Positions 1 to 8,605 of a DNA stretch of 64,000 bases are shown one piece after another; the stretch's first letter is position 1; the number at the start of each line of letters is the position of its first letter. The stretch is taken from NCBI RefSeq assembly GCF_001509795.1, contig NZ_LLZN01000001.1:248001-312000 (forward strand), read 5' to 3'. Origin of the DNA: Streptomyces sp. NRRL WC-3605. Lineage in GTDB: Bacteria; Actinomycetota; Actinomycetes; Streptomycetales; Streptomycetaceae. The translations under genes and the position numbers were made by a program. The notes below the pieces were generated by a model. That model was not told the DNA's origin. It was given only the letters and a program-made list of their open reading frames with translations, and ran no database searches.

Positions 1-619
1 GGGCCACCCCTCCATCGCCGCCCAGCTCGACCGCTTCCGGGAGATGACCGCGTACGCCGAGGAGCGGGGCGCGCGCCCCGAGGTGCGGCACATCGCGAAC
101 TCCCCGGCCACGCTCACGCTCCCCGAGAGCCACTTCGACCTGGTCCGCACCGGCATCGCGGTCTACGGCATCTCGCCGAGCCCCGAGCTGGGCAGCGCCG
201 CCGACCTGGGGCTGCGTCCGGTGATGACGCTCTCGGCGTCGCTGGCCCTGGTCAAGCAGGTGCCCGGCGGGCACGGCGTCAGCTACGGGCACCACTACGT
301 CACGCCGGGCGAGACCACCCTCGGTCTCGTCCCGCTCGGCTACGCCGACGGCGTCCCGCGGCACGCCTCCGGCGCCGGGCCCGTCCTGGTCGGGGGCAAG
401 TGGCGGACGGTCGCCGGGCGGGTCGCGATGGACCAGTTCGTCGTCGACCTCGGCGGGGACGAGCCCGCGGCTGGCGAGCGGGCGGTGCTGTTCGGACCCG
501 GCGACGGCGGGGAGCCCACGGCCGAGGACTGGGCACAGGCCGCGGGGACCATCGCCTACGAGGTGGTCACACGCATCTCCGGGCGCGTTCCCCGCGTCTA
601 TGTGGACGAGAGCCGGTAG
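1..619 (+). CDS. alr: Alanine racemase, C-terminal part (5' end outside window)
   Basis: PLP-dependent alanine racemase interconverts L- and D-alanine in the cytoplasm and supplies D-Ala for peptidoglycan. Only about the last 205 residues are present; the reading frame is open from base 2 and the Lys that binds PLP lies upstream of the window. Visible family motifs are the ANSPATL stretch, the VRTGIAVYG segment, the catalytic-Tyr region SYGHHYVT followed by LGYADGVPR, and AMDQFVVDL near the end, as in the Alr C-terminal beta-barrel. Position next to tsaE and the t6A genes is the usual actinobacterial arrangement. Truncation is due only to the window edge. Confidence 0.95.
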   Translation, partial: GHPSIAAQLDRFREMTAYAEERGARPEVRHIANSPATLTLPESHFDLVRTGIAVYGISPSPELGSAADLGLRPVMTLSASLALVKQVPGGHGVSYGHHYVTPGETTLGLVPLGYADGVPRHASGAGPVLVGGKWRTVAGRVAMDQFVVDLGGDEPAAGERAVLFGPGDGGEPTAEDWAQAAGTIAYEVVTRISGRVPRVYVDESR

Positions 620-798
620 CCGCGGCCGCCGGTTCCGCGCGAACCGCGGTGTGTGCCGCCACGCGGTTGCTACCAGTGAGTACATTCATGTGAAAGAGGA
701 ACGAGAGGGGTAACCCGTAGCGGGACCCCGCTCGCACCACGGGCACCGTCCACCACCGTCGTCACACCGGCACCGGACCCAGCGAAGAGGAGCGGTAC

Positions 799-2043
799 GT
801 GAGCGAGAGCAGCGCGGAGGCCGCCGTCGCGGCCGTCGCCTCCGCCACGGGGGCGGCCGCGAGCTGGCGCAGGGCGACCGGTCTCGCCGGCGCCGCGATA
901 GGCGTGATCGCGGCCGGCGCGGCCGCCGGTGTCGCCATAGAGCGGATGACCGTGGGCCGGGGCATGCGCCAGAAGGCGCGTCTCGCCCTGGACTCGGCGG
1001 GACCGTACGGCTCGCTGCGCGGCATGCCCGGCAAGGCGTACGCCGACGACGGCACCGAGCTGTACTACGAGGTCGACGACGTCGACCCCGAGTCCGCACC
1101 CGCGCTCAGCCCCCGCCGGCGCCGCCTGTTCGGGCGCAAGGCGCCGGCCCCCGTCACCGTCGTCTTCAGTCACGGCTACTGCCTCAGCCAGGACTCCTGG
1201 CACTTCCAGCGGGCGGCGCTGCGGGGCGTCGTGCGCACCGTGCACTGGGACCAGCGCAGCCACGGGCGGTCCGGGCGCGGGGTGGCCCAGACGCAGGAGG
1301 GCCGGCACGTCGACATCGAGCAGCTGGGCCGGGACCTGAAGGCCGTCATCGACGCGGCGGCGCCCGAGGGGCCGCTCGTGCTGGTCGGGCACTCCATGGG
1401 CGGGATGACCGTGATGGCGCTCGCCGACCAGTACCCCGAGCTGATCCGCGAGCGCGTCGTCGCCACCGCCCTCGTCGGTACGTCGTCCGGGCGGCTCGGC
1501 GAGGTCAACTTCGGGTTGCCCGTCGCGGGGGTGAACGCCGTGCGCCGTGTGCTGCCGGGCGTCCTCAAGGCGCTGGGACAGCGGGCGGAACTGGTCGAGA
1601 AGGGGCGGCGGGCCACCGCCGACCTGTTCGCGGGCATCATCAAGCGGTACTCGTTCTCGTCGCGGGACGTGGACCCGGCCGTCGCCCGGTTCGCCGAGCG
1701 GATGATCGAGGGGACGCCGATCGACGTGGTCGCCGAGTTCTACCCGGCCTTCGCCGACCACGACAAGACCGAGGCGCTCGCCCTGTTCACCGACATGCCG
1801 GTCCTCGTACTGGCCGGTGTGGGCGACCTGGTCACGCCGAGCGAGCACAGCGAGGCCATCGCCGACCTGCTGCCCGAGGCCGAACTGGTGCTGGTGCCGG
1901 ACGCCGGGCACCTGGTCATGCTGGAGCACCCGGAGGTGGTCACCGACCGCCTCGCGGACCTGCTCACCCGCGCGGGCGCCGTGCCCGCAGGGGCTACGGT
2001 TAGTGGCTATGGAAGCACCAGCAGCACCGCACAACGCGGGTGA
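799..2043 (+). CDS. Alpha/beta hydrolase, membrane-anchored
   Basis: A 414-aa alpha/beta-hydrolase-fold protein starting at GTG behind an AGAGGAG-like ribosome site. A hydrophobic Ala/Gly-rich segment at about residues 30-50 probably anchors it in the membrane or acts as a signal-anchor. The nucleophile elbow GHSMGG, a likely acid in GVGDLVTP and the catalytic His in DAGHLVMLEHP are all visible, so it should be an active serine hydrolase (lipase/esterase/peptidase type). The substrate cannot be told from sequence. Its 3' end overlaps the tsaE start by about 35 bases, implying co-transcription with the t6A genes. Confidence 0.85.
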   Translation: MSESSAEAAVAAVASATGAAASWRRATGLAGAAIGVIAAGAAAGVAIERMTVGRGMRQKARLALDSAGPYGSLRGMPGKAYADDGTELYYEVDDVDPESAPALSPRRRRLFGRKAPAPVTVVFSHGYCLSQDSWHFQRAALRGVVRTVHWDQRSHGRSGRGVAQTQEGRHVDIEQLGRDLKAVIDAAAPEGPLVLVGHSMGGMTVMALADQYPELIRERVVATALVGTSSGRLGEVNFGLPVAGVNAVRRVLPGVLKALGQRAELVEKGRRATADLFAGIIKRYSFSSRDVDPAVARFAERMIEGTPIDVVAEFYPAFADHDKTEALALFTDMPVLVLAGVGDLVTPSEHSEAIADLLPEAELVLVPDAGHLVMLEHPEVVTDRLADLLTRAGAVPAGATVSGYGSTSSTAQRG

Positions 2044-2521
2044 CCTTCAGCTGACCGTCACCTCCCCCGAGCAGATGCGGGAGCTCGGCCGGCGACTCGC
2101 CAAGCTGCTGCGCGCCGGCGACCTCCTGATGCTCAGCGGGGAGCTCGGCGCGGGCAAGACGACCCTGACCCGGGGGCTCGGCGAGGGCATGGGGGTCCGG
2201 GGCGCGGTGACGTCCCCGACCTTCGTGATCGCCCGGGTGCACCCGTCGCTCGGCGACGGCCCGCCGCTCGTCCACGTCGACGCCTACCGGCTGTCCGGCG
2301 GCCTGGACGAGATGGAGGACCTCGACCTGGACGTCTCGCTGCCCGAGTCCGTGGTCGTCGTGGAGTGGGGCGAGGGCAAGGTCGAGGAGCTGACCGAGGA
2401 GCGCCTCCAGGTCGTGATCCACCGGGCCGTCGGCGACACCACCGACGAGGTGCGGCAGGTGACGGTGACCGGGCTCGGCGAGCGCTGGGCGGCCGTCGAC
2501 CTCAGCGTGCTGTCCGCCTGA
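2009..2521 (+). CDS. tsaE: tRNA threonylcarbamoyladenosine (t6A) biosynthesis ATPase TsaE
   Basis: TsaE is the P-loop ATPase that works with TsaB and TsaD to install t6A at position 37 of ANN-decoding tRNAs. The 170-aa protein has the family's Walker A (GELGAGKTT, about residues 45-53), the TSPTFV segment and the VHVDAYR / VVVEWGE motifs. I chose the ATG at 2009, which gives a product of usual length; it lies inside the end of the upstream hydrolase gene, suggesting translational coupling. tsaB, rimI and tsaD follow downstream after an interruption by a small ORF and a convergent gene. Confidence 0.95.
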   Translation: MEAPAAPHNAGDLQLTVTSPEQMRELGRRLAKLLRAGDLLMLSGELGAGKTTLTRGLGEGMGVRGAVTSPTFVIARVHPSLGDGPPLVHVDAYRLSGGLDEMEDLDLDVSLPESVVVVEWGEGKVEELTEERLQVVIHRAVGDTTDEVRQVTVTGLGERWAAVDLSVLSA

Positions 2522-2624
2522 CGCCCCCGCGGGCCGGGGCCGGTCGCGAGCCCGTTCCGACAAGGTGTCGGGAAAACGTTGCGTTCGCGGTCGTGGGCGT
2601 GGTCACATGGTAGCCAGCCCGTGG

Positions 2625-2643
2625 TTAGGTCTGCCTAACCACG
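2625..2643 (+). promoter_or_regulatory. Candidate iron box (DmdR/IdeR/DtxR-type operator)
   Basis: The run TTAGGTCTGCCTAACC at 2625-2640 agrees at 14 of the 19 positions of the DtxR/IdeR/DmdR consensus TTAGGTTAGSCTAACCTAA, with 14 of the first 16 bases identical. It also sits inside a perfect 9-bp inverted repeat (2621-2629 with 2634-2642). It lies 27 bases upstream of the 60-aa ORF at 2670. Iron control is inferred from this match only. Confidence 0.5.
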
Positions 2644-2669
2644 CCCGCCCCCGGCCTCAGGAGGCGTCC

Positions 2670-2852
2670 ATGCCGGCACCGGAGAACACGACCCACGGCG
2701 AAACGCGGCCGCGGCCGTACTCGCCGACCCATGGCGTCCCGCTGTCCGTGCGCGACCTGCTGGCGGCCAACGCCGCCGCGTGGCTCGTCTCGACGCCCCC
2801 GCGCGCACCCGAGCCCGCCGAGCCCGCTGAGCCCCGGCCCGAGGCGGCCTAG
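2670..2852 (+). CDS. Small conserved-looking protein, 60 aa, unknown function
   Basis: A 60-aa ORF with a good ribosome-binding site (AGGAGG at 2659-2664, about 5 bases before the ATG) and its own downstream terminator hairpin, so I judge it a real gene. The protein has a polar N-terminus, a short amphipathic segment (SVRDLLAANAAAWLV, about residues 26-40) and a Pro/Glu-rich tail of APEPAEP repeats. There are no Cys or recognised domains and I do not recognise the family. The interesting feature is the iron-box-like palindrome directly upstream, which separates it from tsaE and suggests its own regulated promoter. Confidence 0.65.
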   Translation: MPAPENTTHGETRPRPYSPTHGVPLSVRDLLAANAAAWLVSTPPRAPEPAEPAEPRPEAA

Positions 2853-2886
2853 GGGGTGTCCGGCCTGATCGACAAGACACCCCCTA
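2850..2886. terminator. Bidirectional terminator between convergent genes
   Basis: Perfect 11-bp stem TAGGGGGTGTC / GACACCCCCTA with a 15-base loop. It begins at the stop codon of the 60-aa ORF and ends just before the stop of the convergent gene, so it can serve both strands. Confidence 0.75.
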
Positions 2887-2892
2887 AGCCGG

Positions 2893-3444
2893 TCAGGGGA
2901 CCACGACCACCGGACGGCCGATCGTCGCGAACTCCCACATGGCGGTGCCGTCGCCGCGCGACTCGCGGATGCCGCCCGTCCGGGCGGTCGGGTCCGGTTG
3001 CGGGGTGCCGCCCGGCACGGTCGCGCTGAAGCCGATCGTCACGCCGTCCACCGTCGCGAACCGCACCACGTGCTCCACCGGCAGCCCGTCGGTTCCCGTG
3101 ACCGAGCTGGAGCGGGACCCGACCGTGTAGGTGCCCGGTGCCGGGTCGACCGATCCGGGGGTCACCCGGAACGTCCGCTTGACCTTGTCGGCGTTCCCGA
3201 CCAGCCACACCCGGTCGTCGTGCAGCGAGTAGACGACCCGCTCCCCGGTGCCGGACAGGACGGGCAGCGCCTCGGGGTCGCGGTCGTCCCGGGGGGCGTT
3301 CGAGGTGCTCACGCCGAGCGAGCCGGCGGGGCGCTCGCCCAGGTCGGGCGGGACGTTCGCGGCGGCCTGGAAGGTGAGGAAGCCGACCGCCGCGAGGGCG
3401 GCCGCCGTCAGGCCCACGACGAATCCGGAACTGCTGCCCGCCAC
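2893..3444 (-). CDS. Membrane-anchored secreted protein of unknown function
   Basis: About 183 aa. An N-terminal hydrophobic stretch (GFVVGLTAAALAAVGFLTF, about residues 7-25) acts as signal peptide or anchor and the remainder is predicted extracytoplasmic, beta-rich and Cys-free. I chose the GTG at 3444 because a GAGG lies 8 bases upstream; in-frame GTGs at 3450 and 3453 are alternatives. No family is recognised. It is convergent with the 60-aa ORF and divergent from tsaB, about 110 bases away, so it is an insertion on the opposite strand within the t6A block. No lipobox Cys follows the hydrophobic segment. Confidence 0.7.
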   Translation of the reverse strand: MAGSSSGFVVGLTAAALAAVGFLTFQAAANVPPDLGERPAGSLGVSTSNAPRDDRDPEALPVLSGTGERVVYSLHDDRVWLVGNADKVKRTFRVTPGSVDPAPGTYTVGSRSSSVTGTDGLPVEHVVRFATVDGVTIGFSATVPGGTPQPDPTARTGGIRESRGDGTAMWEFATIGRPVVVVP

Positions 3445-3555
3445 CGTCACCACCTCAGCGTTCGCTCGCTCCACGTGATCACGCCGACCGTAGCAGTCAC
3501 CCCCCGCCCGACCGGGGCGGCACTTCCGGAGCCCCGGGCGCCGTAGGCTGTTTGC

Positions 3556-4212
3556 GTGCTCTTGCTCGCTCTGGATACCGCCACCCCCGCCGTCACCGTC
3601 GCGCTGCACGACGGCACGGACGTCATCGCCTCCTCGAGCCAGGTGGACGCGCGCCGGCACGGAGAGCTGCTGCTGCCGGCCGTCGACCGGGTCCTCGCCG
3701 AGGCCGGTCTGAAACTGGACGCCGTCACCGGCGTCGTCGTGGGCGTCGGCCCCGGCCCCTACACCGGGCTGCGGGTCGGCCTGATGACCGCCGACACCTT
3801 CGGGCTCGTCCTCGGCGTCCCCGTGCACGGCGTGTGCACGCTGGACGGCCTCGCCTACGCCGCCGACATCGAGAAGGGCCCCTTCGTCGTGGCGACCGAC
3901 GCCCGGCGCAAGGAGGTCTACTGGGCCCGGTACGCCGACTCCCGCACCCGGCTGACGGACCCGGCCGTGGACCGGCCCGCCGACATCGCCGCCGAGGTGG
4001 CCGGACTGCCGGCCGTCGGCGCCGGCGCGCTGCTCTACCCCGACACGTTCCCGCGCGCCCACGAGCCCGAGCACGTGTCGGCGGCCGCCCTGGCCGCCCT
4101 GGCCGCCGAGCGGCTGGCCGCGGGGGAGGAGCTGCCCGCGCCGCGGCCGCTGTACCTGCGCCGCCCCGACGCCCAGGTCCCCAAGAACTACAAGGTGGTC
4201 ACCCCCAAGTGA
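3556..4212 (+). CDS. tsaB: t6A biosynthesis protein TsaB
   Basis: TsaB (YeaZ) is the ASKHA-fold, catalytically inactive partner of TsaD that scaffolds the TsaB-TsaD-TsaE complex. The 218-aa product begins LLLALDTATPAVTVAL, typical of the family, with GVGPGPYTGLRVGL at about residues 65-78 and the DARRKEVYWA segment near residue 115. It starts at GTG 3556. Its stop codon overlaps the rimI start (GTGA at 4209-4212), indicating translational coupling. Length and motif order are normal. Confidence 0.95.
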   Translation: MLLLALDTATPAVTVALHDGTDVIASSSQVDARRHGELLLPAVDRVLAEAGLKLDAVTGVVVGVGPGPYTGLRVGLMTADTFGLVLGVPVHGVCTLDGLAYAADIEKGPFVVATDARRKEVYWARYADSRTRLTDPAVDRPADIAAEVAGLPAVGAGALLYPDTFPRAHEPEHVSAAALAALAAERLAAGEELPAPRPLYLRRPDAQVPKNYKVVTPK

Positions 4213-4760
4213 CCGGACCTGTGACCGACCCCGGCGGCGCCGAGGGCGCCGCGCTGCGCGAGATGCGCTGGTGGGACATCGACCCCGTGCTGGAGCTGGA
4301 GAAGGAGCTCTTCCCCGAGGACGCCTGGTCCCGGGGCATGTTCTGGTCCGAACTCGCCCACTCCCGCGGGGCCGAGGCCACCCGCCGCTACGTCGTCGCC
4401 GAGCAGGACGGGCGCCTCGTCGGCTACGCCGGGCTCGCCTCCGCCGGCGACCTGGCCGACGTGCAGACCATCGCCGTCGCCCGCGACCACTGGGGGACCG
4501 GCCTCGGCGGGCGGCTGCTGGCCGAACTGCTGCGTGCGGCCACCGAGTTCGAGTGCGCCGAGGTGATGCTGGAGTGCCGGGTGGACAACGTCCGCGCGCA
4601 GAAGCTCTACGAGCGCTTCGGCTTCGAGGCCATCGGCTTCCGGCGCGGCTACTACCAGCCGGGGAACGTGGACGCCCTGGTGATGCGACTGACCACAGCG
4701 CCCGACAGCGGCAGCGCCGCGGGTGACGACTCCGTACAAGGAACTGAGATCAATGGCTGA
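4209..4760 (+). CDS. rimI: GNAT N-acetyltransferase RimI (ribosomal protein S18 alanine acetyltransferase)
   Basis: A 183-aa GNAT-fold acetyltransferase, placed as RimI by its position between tsaB and tsaD and by the family motifs: [20 protein letters not shown] near the N-terminus, the acetyl-CoA loop [13 protein letters not shown] at about residues 95-107, and [17 protein letters not shown] near the C-terminus. RimI acetylates the N-terminal Ala of ribosomal protein S18 in E. coli; the actinobacterial substrate is inferred. Start GTG 4209 overlaps the tsaB stop; an in-frame GTG at 4221 is also possible. The end overlaps the tsaD start by 8 bases. Confidence 0.9.
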   Translation: MTGPVTDPGGAEGAALREMRWWDIDPVLELEKELFPEDAWSRGMFWSELAHSRGAEATRRYVVAEQDGRLVGYAGLASAGDLADVQTIAVARDHWGTGLGGRLLAELLRAATEFECAEVMLECRVDNVRAQKLYERFGFEAIGFRRGYYQPGNVDALVMRLTTAPDSGSAAGDDSVQGTEING

Positions 4761-5853
4761 CTCGCGGGACGAACCCCTCGTTCTGGGCATCGAGACCTCG
4801 TGCGACGAGACCGGCGTCGGCATCGTCCGCGGCACCACGCTCCTCGCCGACGCCGTGGCCTCCAGCGTCGACGAGCACGCCCGCTTCGGCGGTGTCGTGC
4901 CCGAGGTGGCCTCCCGGGCCCACCTGGAGGCCATGGTCCCGACGATCGACCGGGCGCTGAAGGAGGCGGGCGTCAGCGCCCGCGACCTCGACGGTGTCGC
5001 CGTCACGGCCGGTCCCGGCCTCGCGGGCGCGTTGCTGGTCGGCGTGTCGGCGGCCAAGGCGTACGCCTACGCGCTCGGCAAGCCGCTGTACGGCGTCAAC
5101 CACCTCGCCTCGCACATCTGCGTGGACCAGCTGGAGCACGGGCCGCTTCCGGAGCCGACGATGGCGCTGCTCGTGTCCGGCGGGCACTCCTCGCTGCTGC
5201 TGTCCTCCGACATCACCTCCGACGTGCGCCCGATGGGCGCGACCATCGACGACGCGGCGGGCGAGGCGTTCGACAAGATCGCCCGCGTGCTGAACCTCGG
5301 CTTCCCCGGCGGCCCGGTCATCGACCGCTACGCCCGCGAGGGCGACCCGGAGGCGATCGCGTTCCCGCGCGGTCTGACCGGCCCGCGCGACCCGGCGTAC
5401 GACTTCTCCTTCTCCGGTCTGAAGACCGCCGTCGCCCGCTGGATCGAGGCGAAGCGGGCCGCGGGCGAGGAGGTGCCCGTGCGCGACGTCGCGGCCTCCT
5501 TCCAGGAGGCGGTCGTCGACGTGCTGACCCGCAAGGCCGTACGGGCCTGCAAGGACGAGGGCGTCGACCATCTGATGATCGGCGGCGGCGTGGCCGCGAA
5601 CTCCCGGCTGCGGGCGCTGGCCCAGGAGCGCTGCGAGGCGGCCGGCATCCGGCTGCGGGTGCCCCGGCCCAAGCTGTGCACGGACAACGGCGCGATGGTC
5701 GCCGCGCTCGGCGCCGAGATGGTCGCGCGCAACCGGGCGGCCTCCGACTGGGACCTGTCGGCGGACTCCTCGCTGCCGGTGACGGACCCGCACGTGCCGG
5801 GTACCGGGCACGACCATGTGCACGAGGTCGGCAAGGAGAACCTGTACTCGTGA
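4753..5853 (+). CDS. tsaD: tRNA N6-adenosine threonylcarbamoyltransferase TsaD
   Basis: TsaD (Gcp/Kae1/YgjD) transfers the threonylcarbamoyl group from TC-AMP to A37 of tRNA. The 366-aa protein opens with [17 protein letters not shown], carries the metal-binding HxxxH motif (HLASH, about residues 115-119), SGGHSSLLL, the [13 protein letters not shown] segment and [11 protein letters not shown], all standard for the family. ATG 4753 is chosen because AAGGA precedes it at a suitable distance and it yields the normal N-terminus. It is the last of the coupled tsaB-rimI-tsaD genes and its stop overlaps the next small gene. Confidence 0.96.
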   Translation: MADSRDEPLVLGIETSCDETGVGIVRGTTLLADAVASSVDEHARFGGVVPEVASRAHLEAMVPTIDRALKEAGVSARDLDGVAVTAGPGLAGALLVGVSAAKAYAYALGKPLYGVNHLASHICVDQLEHGPLPEPTMALLVSGGHSSLLLSSDITSDVRPMGATIDDAAGEAFDKIARVLNLGFPGGPVIDRYAREGDPEAIAFPRGLTGPRDPAYDFSFSGLKTAVARWIEAKRAAGEEVPVRDVAASFQEAVVDVLTRKAVRACKDEGVDHLMIGGGVAANSRLRALAQERCEAAGIRLRVPRPKLCTDNGAMVAALGAEMVARNRAASDWDLSADSSLPVTDPHVPGTGHDHVHEVGKENLYS

Positions 5854-6128
5854 CCGTCGCCCTGATGTGGGAGGCGCGGGCGGTGCCCGGGCGGGGCGCG
5901 GACCTGCTCGCCTGGGCCCGGGCGCAGGAGCTGCCCCGGCCGCCCCTGCGCCGGGAGACCTTCCGGGCTCCGCGGGACCGGGTCCTGGTCGTCACGTGGT
6001 GGGACGCGGACGCCGACACCGAGGTGCCGGAACTGCCGGAACCGGACGGTGAGCTGGTCACGCGGGCCGTGCACCGGTGGCGGTTCGAGTCGCTCGGTAC
6101 CGAGGGTTCCGGCCGGTCCGGCGACTGA
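5850..6128 (+). CDS. Small protein, possibly dimeric alpha/beta-barrel (monooxygenase-like) fold
   Basis: A 92-aa ORF whose GTG start overlaps the TGA of tsaD (GTGA at 5850-5853), so it is almost certainly translated as the last gene of this operon. The sequence [24 protein letters not shown] followed by a central VLVVTWW strand resembles the beta-alpha-beta pattern of antibiotic-biosynthesis-monooxygenase-like ferredoxin folds, but no catalytic residues are known for these small members. Fold assignment is tentative and function unknown. Confidence 0.6.
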   Translation: MTVALMWEARAVPGRGADLLAWARAQELPRPPLRRETFRAPRDRVLVVTWWDADADTEVPELPEPDGELVTRAVHRWRFESLGTEGSGRSGD

Positions 6129-6168
6129 GGGCGACGCCGCGCGGGACGGTCCAGCTCGAAGATTTCGT

Positions 6169-6182
6169 ATTCGGGCTCGAAT
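6169..6182. promoter_or_regulatory. Short inverted repeat upstream of the LacI-type regulator
   Basis: ATTCG-GGCT-CGAAT is a perfect 5-bp inverted repeat 67-80 bases upstream of the regulator start. LacI-family genes are often autoregulated, so it is a candidate operator, but the repeat is short and could be chance. Confidence 0.25.
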
Positions 6183-6248
6183 GTTCCGGGGCGCGGACTG
6201 GGTCCGAAGGGGTTCGTCACCGGGCCGGGCGGGGTTACGATCGCCGCC

Positions 6249-7337
6249 ATGACAGCCCGTGAGACCGCCGCATCCCCGACGGCCGAGCCGGAGAACCGGC
6301 CGGCACCGCCGACGGCGCCGACGACCGGCCGGTCCGGGCGCACGGCCACGCTCGCCGAGATCGCCCGCGAGGCCGGCGTCTCGGCCCCGACTGTTTCGAA
6401 GGTCCTCAACGGCCGCGCGGACGTCGCCCCGGGCACCCGCAGCCGCGTCGAGGAACTGCTGCGCGCCCACGGCTACCGCCGCCGCCGGGCCGAGACCGGC
6501 CGCTCGCCCCTGATCGACCTGGTCTTCCACGAGCTGGAGAGCGCGTGGGCGATGGAGGTCATCCGGGGTGTCGAGAACGTGGCCCGGGACGCGGGGCTGA
6601 GCGTCGTCCTCAGCGAGAGCGCGGGGCGCCACACTCCGGGCCGGACCTGGGCCGACCAGGTCGCCGCCCGCCGCCCGCACGGCGTGATCCTCGTGCTGTC
6701 CGGCCTCGACGAGTCCCAGCGGGCGCTGCTGACCAGCCGTTCCATCCCGTTCGTGGTGATGGACCCGGCGGGTGACCCGGGCGCCGACGTGCCGTCCATC
6801 GGCGCGACCAACTGGCAGGGCGGCCTGGCCGCCACCCGCCATCTCATCGAGCTCGGGCACCGGCGGATCGGCGCCATCACCGGGCCGTCCCGGATGATGT
6901 GCAGCCGCGCCCGCCTCGACGGCTACCGCGCCGCCCTGGAGACCGCCGGACTGACGGTCGACCAGGACCTGGTCAGGACCGGCGACTTCCATCACGAGAC
7001 CGGCTACCGGCAGGGCCTGGAACTGCTGCGCCGCCCGGACCGGCCCACCGCGGTCTTCGCGGGCAACGACCTGCAGGCGCTCGGCCTGTACGAGGCCGCG
7101 CGGGAGCTCGGGCTGCGGGTGCCGGAGGACCTGAGCGTGGTCGGGTTCGACGACCTGCCGGTCGCGCGCTGGGTCGGGCCGCCGCTGACGACCGTGCGGC
7201 AGCCGCTGACGGAGATGGCGGAGGCGGCGGCCAAGCTGGTGCTGGACCTCGCCAGGGAGCAGCCCACGGCGACCAGGGTGGACCTGGCGACGAGCCTGGT
7301 GGTGCGCAGCAGCACGGCTCCCGCGCCCCAGCAGTGA
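6249..7337 (+). CDS. LacI/GalR-family transcriptional regulator
   Basis: A 362-aa repressor-type regulator. After a 35-residue Pro/Thr-rich N-terminal extension comes the LacI helix-turn-helix (TLAEIAREAGVSAPTVSKVLNG, about residues 36-57) and hinge region, then a periplasmic-binding-protein-like effector domain with typical signatures: GVILVLSGL, FVVMDPAG, HLIELGHRRIGAITGP, AVFAGNDLQALG and LSVVGFDDLPVARWVGPPLTTVRQP near the end. The effector is most likely a sugar, but nothing adjacent (an LCP protein downstream, t6A genes upstream) reveals the regulon. It lies alone, about 120 bases after the previous gene. Confidence 0.92.
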   Translation: MTARETAASPTAEPENRPAPPTAPTTGRSGRTATLAEIAREAGVSAPTVSKVLNGRADVAPGTRSRVEELLRAHGYRRRRAETGRSPLIDLVFHELESAWAMEVIRGVENVARDAGLSVVLSESAGRHTPGRTWADQVAARRPHGVILVLSGLDESQRALLTSRSIPFVVMDPAGDPGADVPSIGATNWQGGLAATRHLIELGHRRIGAITGPSRMMCSRARLDGYRAALETAGLTVDQDLVRTGDFHHETGYRQGLELLRRPDRPTAVFAGNDLQALGLYEAARELGLRVPEDLSVVGFDDLPVARWVGPPLTTVRQPLTEMAEAAAKLVLDLAREQPTATRVDLATSLVVRSSTAPAPQQ

Positions 7338-7445
7338 CACCGGGCGCGAAACTTTCGGCTCCTGGCTGAGAGAAGTCTGAGAATTTCGCGAGAAAAGCCG
7401 CCCTGGACTCCCTGGCCGTAATAATTCGGACGTACGTTCCTCTTC

Positions 7446-8495
7446 ATGAGGGGACGCGGGCGGGGAACGGACGGGGACGACGGGGGACGCGGGGGCCGGC
7501 GGGCTTCCGGGTGGAGGAAGGCGGGGATCGCCCTCGCGGCCTTACTGGCCCTGGCGATCGGGGCGGCGGCCTGGGCCTACCGGCATCTCGACGACAACAT
7601 CACCGGTGTCGACATCGACCAGGCGCTGGGCGACGACCGCCCGCCCCGGACGATGACGACCCCGATGCCGTCGGCGTCACCGCTGCCGACGGAGGCGCTG
7701 AACATCCTGGTCCTCGGCTCGGACTCGCGCAGCGGCGCCGCCAACAAGAAGCTCGGCGGGGGCGACAGCGGGGGCGCCCGCTCGGACACGGCGATGGTGT
7801 TCCACATCGACGCCGGCCGCACCACGGCCACGGTCGTGAGCATCCCGCGCGACACCCTGGTCACCCGGCCGTCCTGCCCCCTGCCGTCGGGCGGGTCGAC
7901 CCGGCCGGCGTACCAGGCCATGTTCAACAGCGCCTACGCGCTGGGCGGTCCGGTCTGCGCGGTCAAGACGGCCGAGTCCCTGACCGGCGTGCGGATGGAC
8001 CACTACGTGGAGCTGGACTTCTCCGGGTTCGCGAAGCTGGTGGACGCCCTCGGCGGGGTCACCGTCACCACGGACGAGGACATCCACGACGAGGACAGCC
8101 ATCTGGACCTCGCGGCCGGCACCCACCACCTGAACGGCAAGCAGGCACTGGCGCTGGCCCGCACCCGGCACGGCATAGGCAACGGCAGCGACCTGGGCCG
8201 CATCGAACTCCAGCAGAAGCTGGTGAAGGCCCTCCTCGACCAGATCTCCGGCACCGACCTGCTCACCGACCCCGCCAGGCTCTACCGGGTCGCCGACGCG
8301 GTGACCGGCGCCCTGACCACGGATACGGGACTCGACTCGCTGAGCGAGCTGACCGGCCTCGGGCAGAGCCTGCGGGGGCTGACGTCGGACGGCGTCAAGA
8401 CCCTGACCATGCCCGTGGTGCCCGCGCCGGCCAACCACAACCGGGTGGTGGCGGACGAGCCGGAGGCGACCGAACTGTGGAAGTCGCTGCGCTGA
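7446..8495 (+). CDS. LCP-family (LytR-CpsA-Psr) cell-wall glycopolymer ligase, with a TTA codon
   Basis: A 349-aa membrane-anchored LCP protein: basic cytoplasmic N-terminus, one transmembrane helix (about residues 25-46), then the extracytoplasmic LCP domain. Landmarks are ILVLGSDSR (about residue 83), the SDTAMVFHID segment, VVSIPRDTLV, FSGFAKLVDALGGVTV, and ALALARTRHG...DLGRIELQQKL. LCP enzymes attach undecaprenyl-linked glycopolymers to peptidoglycan. Codon 33 (7542-7544), in the transmembrane helix, is TTA, so full translation should need the bldA tRNA. It was the only in-frame TTA I found in the window. Start is ATG 7446. Confidence 0.92.
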   Translation: MRGRGRGTDGDDGGRGGRRASGWRKAGIALAALLALAIGAAAWAYRHLDDNITGVDIDQALGDDRPPRTMTTPMPSASPLPTEALNILVLGSDSRSGAANKKLGGGDSGGARSDTAMVFHIDAGRTTATVVSIPRDTLVTRPSCPLPSGGSTRPAYQAMFNSAYALGGPVCAVKTAESLTGVRMDHYVELDFSGFAKLVDALGGVTVTTDEDIHDEDSHLDLAAGTHHLNGKQALALARTRHGIGNGSDLGRIELQQKLVKALLDQISGTDLLTDPARLYRVADAVTGALTTDTGLDSLSELTGLGQSLRGLTSDGVKTLTMPVVPAPANHNRVVADEPEATELWKSLR

Positions 8496-8605
8496 GAAAA
8501 GATTGCTCAGGAAATCCCGCGGGACGTGTCGATCCGGGGCCCGGCCGTTCGACGCAGGGGTGAGAGGCCGGGAAAGGCCCGGCCACCGCAGCACGAGGAG
8601 TCACC

